This document shows positions 56,272 through 64,000 of a stretch of 64,000 nt of DNA, piece after piece. Numbering within the stretch: position 1 is the first letter of the stretch; each line of letters begins with the position of its first letter. The notes beneath the pieces were generated by a model. The model made no database searches and had not been told where the DNA came from. It saw only the letters and a program-made list of their open reading frames with translations. The translations under genes were made by a program, and so were the position numbers. The DNA comes from Cyanobium sp. E1_MAG_00006 (GTDB lineage Bacteria > Cyanobacteriota > Cyanobacteriia > PCC-6307 > Cyanobiaceae), in the NCBI GenBank assembly GCA_027488975.1, contig JAIYAQ010000013.1, positions 62,001 to 126,000 on the forward strand, written 5' to 3'.

Positions 56272-56493
56272 ATGCAGCCGGGAGATCAGGTCAGGGTTTG
56301 CCAGAGCGTTGTGGTGTTCCATCACCCCGAGCACCGTGGCCAGGCCTTTGATCTTCAGGGCCAGCAGGGTGAAGTGCTGCAGGTTCTGAACGACTTCAAG
56401 GGAAGGCCGATCAGCCCAACCCTGCCGCTGATCGTGGCCTTCGGCCGCTTTCGGGCCCATTTTCGCTCCGATGAGCTGGAGCCGGTGGCCTGA
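56272..56493 (+). CDS. ftrV: Ferredoxin-thioredoxin reductase variable chain
   Basis: The 73 residues match FtrV, the SH3-like subunit of the enzyme that passes electrons from ferredoxin to thioredoxin in light regulation: DQVRVCQSVVVFHHPEHRGQ, then FDLQGQQGEV and FKGRPISPTLPL and FRAHFRSDELEPV. I start at ATG 56272. The partner is PetF, encoded 12 kb away; the catalytic chain ftrC is not in this window. Confidence 0.9.
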   Translation: MQPGDQVRVCQSVVVFHHPEHRGQAFDLQGQQGEVLQVLNDFKGRPISPTLPLIVAFGRFRAHFRSDELEPVA

Positions 56494-56504
56494 GCGCCAT
56501 CAGG

Positions 56505-57044
56505 TCAGGCGTCCTTCAGCAGGAAGACCCCCTCCTCGCCATCGATGCTCTCAAGGCAGAGGGCGATCACCTCCTGACGACTGGTGGGCACCACCCGGCC
56601 GCAGAAATCCGGCTGGATCGGCAATTCACGATGGCCGCGATCCACCATGGCCAGCAGGCGCACGCGCCGGGGGCGTCCCCAGGCCTGAAGAGCCTCCAGG
56701 GCGGCTCGCACGGTGCGACCGGTGAAAATCACGTCGTCCACCAGCACCACCTCACGGCCGTCGAGGCTGGCGGGCAGCTCCGTGGGTGTTGTCAACCGCG
56801 TGCCGATGCGCTCGAGATCGTCGCGGTGAAAGGTGGGATCGAGGCTGCCGCAATCGATCGGGTGGCCACATAGCTCTTCCAGCCTGTCCGCCAGAACCCT
56901 CGCCAGAGCGACACCGCGGGTGGGAATGCCCAGCAGGACCAGCTGGCGGCTATCGGCCACGCTCTCCAGCATCTGGGAGGCCAGACGGTTGAGCGTGCGG
57001 CCCAGCTCGTCGGCAGAGAGGATCTCAACGCGCTCGGCGGCCAT
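56505..57044 (-). CDS. pyrR: PyrR bifunctional regulator / uracil phosphoribosyltransferase
   Basis: The 179 residues from ATG 57044 match PyrR: ILSADELGRTLNRLASQMLE, VLLGIPTRGVALARVLADRL, and the PRPP-binding loop VVLVDDVIFTGRTVRAALEAL. HRELPIQPDFCGRVVPTSR is the PyrR-specific block. In Bacillus it binds pyr leader RNA; whether it does so here is unknown, since no pyr operon attenuator lies in the window. Confidence 0.94.
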   Translation of the reverse strand: MAAERVEILSADELGRTLNRLASQMLESVADSRQLVLLGIPTRGVALARVLADRLEELCGHPIDCGSLDPTFHRDDLERIGTRLTTPTELPASLDGREVVLVDDVIFTGRTVRAALEALQAWGRPRRVRLLAMVDRGHRELPIQPDFCGRVVPTSRQEVIALCLESIDGEEGVFLLKDA

Positions 57045-57077
57045 GGCAGGAGCTATGGGACGTGATCTTAACGGGAT

Positions 57078-57125
57078 CGGCGTGATCCCATGTGCACAAA
57101 AGCTGACCCGCCTGGGATCACGCCG
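57078..57125. promoter_or_regulatory. 13-bp inverted repeat between divergent pyrR and gpmI
   Basis: CGGCGTGATCCCA (57078-57090) is the exact inverse of TGGGATCACGCCG (57113-57125), with 22 bases between. The spacer begins with the 8-bp palindrome TGTGCACA (57091-57098). CGGGATCGG occurs as a direct repeat at 57072-57080 and 57124-57132. It lies in the 150-base shared promoter region. Confidence 0.7.
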
Positions 57126-57194
57126 GGATCGGTTCAGGGCTCGCTGTAAGTTTGGATTGTGCAGGTGTTGCAGTAGCGAGGCAGGATCAACCGG

Positions 57195-58877
57195 GTGACC
57201 GCTGTACCGTCCACCGATCAAGGTTCCAGTCGCGAGAGCAACCGGTTCGGCTCAGGCAGCCACGATTCCGGTTCTCCCAGAGGCTCCGCCCCAACAGCAC
57301 CTGTGGTGCTTTGCATTTTGGATGGCTGGGGCTACCGCCCCGATGACGAGCACAACGCCATCCGTGCCGCACAGACACCGGTGATGGATGCTCTCTGGCA
57401 TGCCTATCCCCACACCCTGATCCAAGCCAGCGGTGCTGATGTTGGCTTACCCGACGATCAGATGGGTAACTCTGAGGTGGGCCACCTCACCATCGGCGCC
57501 GGCCGGATCATTCGCCAGGAACTCGTGCGCATCGGCCAGGCCGTGCGCAACGGCAGCATCGCCAGCAACCCAGAACTCAATGCCCTCGCCGACCGGCTGC
57601 TGAGCAGCGGTGGCACGCTCCATCTAATCGGGCTCTGCTCCGACGGCGGCGTCCACAGCCACGTGGATCACCTCGGTGGCCTGCTGCGCTGGGCCGCGGC
57701 CCGCGGCCTCAAGGATGTCTGCATCCACGTCATCACCGATGGCCGGGATACTCCAACCCAGAGCGCACCCGGCTTCCTGGCCACCATCGAGAGCCAGATC
57801 GCCGAAGCAGGGGTCGGCCGGATCAGCACCCTCTGCGGGCGCTACTGGGCGATGGACCGCGACAACCGCTGGGAGCGCACCGAGAAGGCCTACCGCCTGT
57901 TCACCGAGGAGGGGGAGATCAGCACTGCCACGCCGCTGCATGTGCTGCAGAGCTCCTACGCCCAGGATGTCACCGACGAATTCCTCGAGCCCACCCGCCT
58001 CGGCAGCGGTGCCATCAGCCCCGGCGACGGCCTGGTGTGCTTCAACTTCCGCCCGGATCGCGTGCGTCAGCTGATGCGCGCCCTGGTGGTGCCCAGCTTC
58101 GATGCCTTCCCCCGCCAGCTGATCGAAGGCCTGCAGGTGGTCACCTTCACCCAGTACGAGGCCGGCCTGCCGGTGGCTGTGGCCTTCCCGCCCGAATCCC
58201 TCGACGGTCTGCTCGGCCAGGTGGTGTCCGAGTCCGGGCTGCGCCAGTTCCGCACGGCTGAAACTGAGAAATACCCGCACGTCACCTACTTCATGAACGG
58301 CGGCATCGAGCAGCCCTACCCCGGTGAAGATCGGCACCTCGTGCCCTCGCCGCGGGTGGCCACCTACGACCAGGCACCAGCGATGTCGGCGGAGCAGCTC
58401 ACCGACCACTGCATCAACGCGATCAGTAAGGGGATCTATTCCTTGGTGGTGATCAACTACGCCAATCCCGACATGGTCGGCCACACCGGTGAGATGGCCG
58501 CCACCGTCGAGGCCATCGGCACCGTGGACCGCAGCGTGGGACGCCTGATGGAAGCCACCAACCGCATGGGCGGCACCCTGCTGGTGACAGCTGATCACGG
58601 CAACGCCGAATTGATGGAAGGCCCTGATGGCCGCCCCTGGACTGCCCACACCACCAATCCGGTGCCGGTGATCCTCGTGGAGGGCGAGAAGCGCAAGCTG
58701 CCCGGCCACGGCAATGCGGTGCAACTGCGCGAGGGCGGCGGCCTGGCGGACATCGCTCCCACCCTGCTGGAGATTCTCGGCCTGCCCCAGCCGTCCCGCA
58801 TGACCGGCCAGTCGCTGGTCGTGCCGTTGGGGCAGCCTGCTCTGGCCAGCCGCATCCCCCAGACCCTCGGGGTCTGA
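57195..58877 (+). CDS. gpmI: 2,3-bisphosphoglycerate-independent phosphoglycerate mutase
   Basis: GpmI interconverts 3- and 2-phosphoglycerate using manganese and a phosphoserine intermediate. The catalytic Ser lies in [51 protein letters not shown] and [13 protein letters not shown] are metal and substrate motifs. The frame from GTG 57195 gives 560 residues with a Ser/Gly-rich leader of about 33 residues before the catalytic fold; a later GTG near 57302 would remove it. Confidence 0.95.
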   Translation: MTAVPSTDQGSSRESNRFGSGSHDSGSPRGSAPTAPVVLCILDGWGYRPDDEHNAIRAAQTPVMDALWHAYPHTLIQASGADVGLPDDQMGNSEVGHLTIGAGRIIRQELVRIGQAVRNGSIASNPELNALADRLLSSGGTLHLIGLCSDGGVHSHVDHLGGLLRWAAARGLKDVCIHVITDGRDTPTQSAPGFLATIESQIAEAGVGRISTLCGRYWAMDRDNRWERTEKAYRLFTEEGEISTATPLHVLQSSYAQDVTDEFLEPTRLGSGAISPGDGLVCFNFRPDRVRQLMRALVVPSFDAFPRQLIEGLQVVTFTQYEAGLPVAVAFPPESLDGLLGQVVSESGLRQFRTAETEKYPHVTYFMNGGIEQPYPGEDRHLVPSPRVATYDQAPAMSAEQLTDHCINAISKGIYSLVVINYANPDMVGHTGEMAATVEAIGTVDRSVGRLMEATNRMGGTLLVTADHGNAELMEGPDGRPWTAHTTNPVPVILVEGEKRKLPGHGNAVQLREGGGLADIAPTLLEILGLPQPSRMTGQSLVVPLGQPALASRIPQTLGV

Positions 58878-58960
58878 ATCCACCCTTCGCCGAAGCAGCC
58901 CGCCTCCTGCATCGGTAGGGTCCTGCCACACCCTTCTCCCGGCTTCTCGGACGCGACCCC

Positions 58961-59197
58961 ATGCTTCAGTCCATCGTCACCTGGATCTGGATAACCAGCG
59001 GTGTGCTGCTGGTGATCAGCGTGCTGCTGCACAGCCCCAAGGGCGATGGCATGGGCGGGCTGGCCGCCAGTGGTGGCTCAATGTTCAGCAGCGCCCGCAG
59101 CGCCGAAGCCACCCTGAACCGGATCACCTGGACCCTGCTGGCCACCTTCCTGGGCCTGGCCGTCGCCCTGAGCGCGGGCTGGCTGAAGGGCATCTAA
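58961..59197 (+). CDS. secG: Preprotein translocase subunit SecG
   Basis: The 78 residues contain two membrane helices (IVTWIWITSGVLLVISVLLH and ITWTLLATFLGLAVALSAGW) joined by the Gly/Ser-rich loop SPKGDGMGGLAASGGSMFSS, typical of SecG. It stimulates SecYEG export. It starts at ATG 58961. Confidence 0.95.
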   Translation: MLQSIVTWIWITSGVLLVISVLLHSPKGDGMGGLAASGGSMFSSARSAEATLNRITWTLLATFLGLAVALSAGWLKGI

Positions 59198-59229
59198 CTG
59201 GCCGAAAGGCATCTGAGGCATCGAGCACC

Positions 59230-59709
59230 ATGACTCGCCGCGGCTTACTGGCCACACTGGCCTCCCTGACCACGCCTCTCTTCGGCGGACGCGCTGCGGA
59301 AGCAGCCAGCGCTGCCCCAGACCCCCAGTGGCAGCTCAGCGATACCGAGTGGAAACAACGCCTGAGCCCAGCCGCCTATGCAGTGCTGCGGCGTGAAGGC
59401 ACCGAGCGCCCCTTCAGCAGCCCGCTGAATGGCGAAAAGCGCGCCGGCACCTTCCTCTGCGCCGGCTGTGCGCTGCCCCTGTTCAGCTCCAAGGCCAAGT
59501 TCGAGAGTGGCACCGGCTGGCCCAGCTTCTGGGAGCCCCTGCCCAAGGCAATCGCCACCAAGGTGGACTTCAAGCTGATCGTGCCCCGCACCGAATACCA
59601 CTGCCGCCGCTGCGGTGGTCATCAGGGCCATGTGTTCAACGATGGGCCACGCCCAACCGGCAAGCGCTACTGCAACAACGGGGTGGCACTGACCTTCCGG
59701 CCCGGCTGA
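59230..59709 (+). CDS. msrB: Peptide methionine sulfoxide reductase MsrB with export signal
   Basis: MsrB reduces the R-epimer of methionine sulfoxide. The zinc cysteines are in FLCAGCALPLF and YHCRRCGGHQGHVFND, and the catalytic Cys is in KRYCNNGVALTF. The first 26 residues (MTRRGLLATLASLTTPLFGG, then RAAEAASA) look like a Tat-type signal, with the twin Arg at positions 3-4. It has 159 residues and follows secG by 32 bases. Confidence 0.93.
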   Translation: MTRRGLLATLASLTTPLFGGRAAEAASAAPDPQWQLSDTEWKQRLSPAAYAVLRREGTERPFSSPLNGEKRAGTFLCAGCALPLFSSKAKFESGTGWPSFWEPLPKAIATKVDFKLIVPRTEYHCRRCGGHQGHVFNDGPRPTGKRYCNNGVALTFRPG

Positions 59710-60102
59710 CGGTGCCAACGACCTGGGCTTGATGCCCCACGCTGTTGTTGCTACTCAGCGGCCTCAGATGACCCCGCGGCTGCGGCGCGATTTCGATGCG
59801 CTCCAATGAGGGCAATGCTGGGGCAGCTGCAGGCTGCTGCTCAACACCGTCGACCAGATCCGGCAGAAGCCATTGCCACCAAAAGGCTGACCGCAGAAAT
59901 GCACGCAACTGGCGCACTTGGTGTGGAGAGGGGCCAATCGCGCCGTCCGGGAGTGGAGATGGTAACGACCGCCGCCTGCAACACGCGGCCTGATCCGACA
60001 CGCACGCGAACGCCAAACCGCAAGTCAAAAAAAAGCGCCCCCGCAGGGGCGCTGTGAACGGATCTCGAGATCGGAGGGAACCCGAAGGTCCCCAGGTCCG
60101 GC
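59710..60102. other. 393-base intergenic stretch between msrB and groEL
   Basis: The genes converge here. The only structure that I can support is the groEL terminator. An open frame of 130 codons on the minus strand (59636-60028) has an unnatural composition and overlaps msrB and the terminator. Confidence 0.65.
60027..60053 (-). terminator. Rho-independent terminator of groES-groEL
   Basis: On the minus strand AGCGCCCC (60046-60053) pairs with GGGGCGCT (60034-60041) around four bases, and the transcript then runs into eight T residues (60027-60034). It is 50 bases after the groEL stop. Confidence 0.94.
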
Positions 60103-61841
<1,739 letters not shown>

Positions 61842-61859
61842 CGGCGACCTGAGCGACGC

Positions 61860-62171
61860 TCAGTTGACGATGGCGAGAATGTCCTTCTCGGACAGCAGCA
61901 CGAACTCGTCGCTGCCGAGCTTGATGTCGGTGCCGGCGTACTTGCTGTAGAGCACCTTGTCGCCGACGCTCACTTCAGGAGCCTGACGGGTGCCGTCGTC
62001 GTTGCGCTTGCCGGGGCCCACCTGGACCACCTCGCCCACCTGGGGCTTTTCCTTGGCGGTGTCGGGGAGAAGGATGCCGCCGGCGGTCTTCTCCTCGGAT
62101 TCGGAGACCTTGATGAAGATGCGGTCGCCGAGAGGCTTGACGGTGGAAACGCTGAGAGAAACAGCTGCCAT
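61860..62171 (-). CDS. groS: Co-chaperonin GroES
   Basis: The 103 residues begin [20 protein letters not shown] at ATG 62171. The mobile loop [20 protein letters not shown] and [18 protein letters not shown] are intact. It caps GroEL. The frame is open upstream for 84 codons, but that region holds the CIRCE operator. Confidence 0.98.
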   Translation of the reverse strand: MAAVSLSVSTVKPLGDRIFIKVSESEEKTAGGILLPDTAKEKPQVGEVVQVGPGKRNDDGTRQAPEVSVGDKVLYSKYAGTDIKLGSDEFVLLSEKDILAIVN

Positions 62172-62262
62172 GGATGGAATGCGGTAAGGGATGCGAAACC
62201 ATTGGCATGGCGCCAATGACGCTGCCAGGGTCGCGGCGTGGGCACGCCTGCGGGACCGCGAG

Positions 62263-62289
62263 TTGGCACTCGCTGGCCCTGAGTGCCAA
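62263..62289 (-). promoter_or_regulatory. CIRCE operator (HrcA site) of groES-groEL
   Basis: TTGGCACTC (62263-62271), nine bases, then GAGTGCCAA (62281-62289) form a perfect CIRCE-type inverted repeat, differing from the consensus TTAGCACTC by one symmetric change in each arm. It lies 92 bases upstream of groES and predicts heat control by HrcA. Confidence 0.93.
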
Positions 62290-62404
62290 GGTATGAGCGC
62301 AGGCACCCCGGCCACAACCGTCGGGCTGGGCGGTTGACCGAACACCCGCACGGATCCTGGACTGGGCCCACCGCAGGATCCCCCAGGCGGGTCGGCTGAA
62401 GTGG

Positions 62405-62440
62405 TAACGTTGCGCCGCTTCAAGCGGGATTGGTCCCGCT
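62405..62440 (+). promoter_or_regulatory. Putative atpD promoter -10 and leader hairpin
   Basis: TAACGT (62405-62410) is a fair -10 hexamer. A perfect 7-bp stem, AGCGGGA (62423-62429) with TCCCGCT (62434-62440) around TTGG, follows at the expected start of the transcript, 28 bases before the atpD start codon. Both assignments are by eye. Confidence 0.45.
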
Positions 62441-62467
62441 ACGCGTCCCCCGCGACTTCTCCCATAA

Positions 62468-63928
<1,461 letters not shown>

Positions 63929-63957
63929 TCCCCTCCTCCCTCTGAGCTTCTGACGCC

Positions 63958-64000
63958 ATGTCTCTCACCCTTCGTGTTCTGGCCCCTGACCAGAGCGTCT
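63958..64000 (+). CDS. atpC: ATP synthase epsilon subunit, 5' end only
   Basis: The ATG at 63958 opens MSLTLRVLAPDQSV, the usual N-terminus of the F1 epsilon subunit. The gene runs off the window. Its position after atpD supports the call. Confidence 0.9.
   Translation, partial: MSLTLRVLAPDQSV

Noticed and set aside
57078-57125. Bacillus-type PyrR attenuator
   Set aside because: There is no terminator T-run and no match to the PyrR binding loop as I know it.
59636-60028. 130-codon minus-strand open frame after msrB
   Set aside because: It overlaps the conserved end of msrB and runs up to the groEL terminator; its composition is not protein-like.

Overview
The window is a gene-dense, high-GC stretch of a cyanobacterial chromosome, most likely a unicellular picocyanobacterium of the Cyanobium/Synechococcus group. 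The marker genes are psbV (cytochrome c-550 of photosystem II), a plant-type ferredoxin petF, the complete clock set kaiA-kaiB-kaiC, the NblS sensor kinase, the ferredoxin-thioredoxin reductase variable chain ftrV, plastid-type pyruvate dehydrogenase E2, a light-repressed-transcript type hibernation factor, and several short families (DUF1825, DUF1818, DUF2811, YlqD, cyanobacterial RpoZ). A full kaiA argues against Prochlorococcus. The genus is inferred from gene content and GC only.

Layout. 1-3.3 kb: the 3' end of a large surface or secreted protein with VCBS-like repeats, a CshA-type module and a von Willebrand A domain; this is the only clearly accessory gene. 3.4-9.2 kb (minus): queA, pdhC, ylqD-like, acyl-ACP/CoA synthetase, lipB. 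9.3-14.1 kb (plus): hpf/lrtA, deoC, recO, an MFS transporter, a GT4 glycosyltransferase. 14.1-16.5 kb (minus): pyrF, tyrS, DUF1825. 16.6-20.6 kb (plus): an atypical LuxR regulator, a helix-hairpin-helix protein, a GIY-YIG protein, pepA, a small membrane protein. 20.6-29.2 kb (minus): a tight outer-membrane run (unknown exported protein, purC, bamA, lpxC, fabZ, lpxA, lpxB, msrA). 29.2-32.6 kb: purD and nblS, convergent with kaiABC (32.6-35.4 kb, minus). 35.6-39 kb: rplU, rpmA, a methyltransferase (minus), truB, the YebC-family regulator. 39-47 kb: nagB and spoIID-like (minus), rnz, psbV, then petF, prmA and serA (minus). 47-52.7 kb: an S4-domain protein, tRNA-Val(GAC), murD, an EVE-domain protein, a membrane protein, a beta-hydroxyacid dehydrogenase. 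52.7-57 kb: DUF1818, rpoZ, an unknown small protein, a short Hsp70, a membrane-anchored protein, ftrV, pyrR. 57-64 kb: gpmI, secG, msrB, groEL-groES (minus, with CIRCE), atpD and the start of atpC.

Most of this is core metabolism and information processing: outer-membrane biogenesis, carbon/pyruvate metabolism (pdhC, gpmI, serA), light and clock signalling (nblS, kaiABC), photosynthetic electron transport (psbV, petF, ftrV) and proteostasis (groESL, hsp70, hpf, msrA, msrB). I see no CRISPR array, transposase, integrase or defence island. Nothing here is a convincing new multi-gene system. The points most worth a second look are the VCBS/CshA/VWA surface protein, the adjacent helix-hairpin-helix and GIY-YIG pair, a LuxR regulator with a degenerate receiver, a palindrome and tandem-repeat rich stretch behind tRNA-Val, and a 13-bp inverted repeat between the divergent pyrR and gpmI genes.
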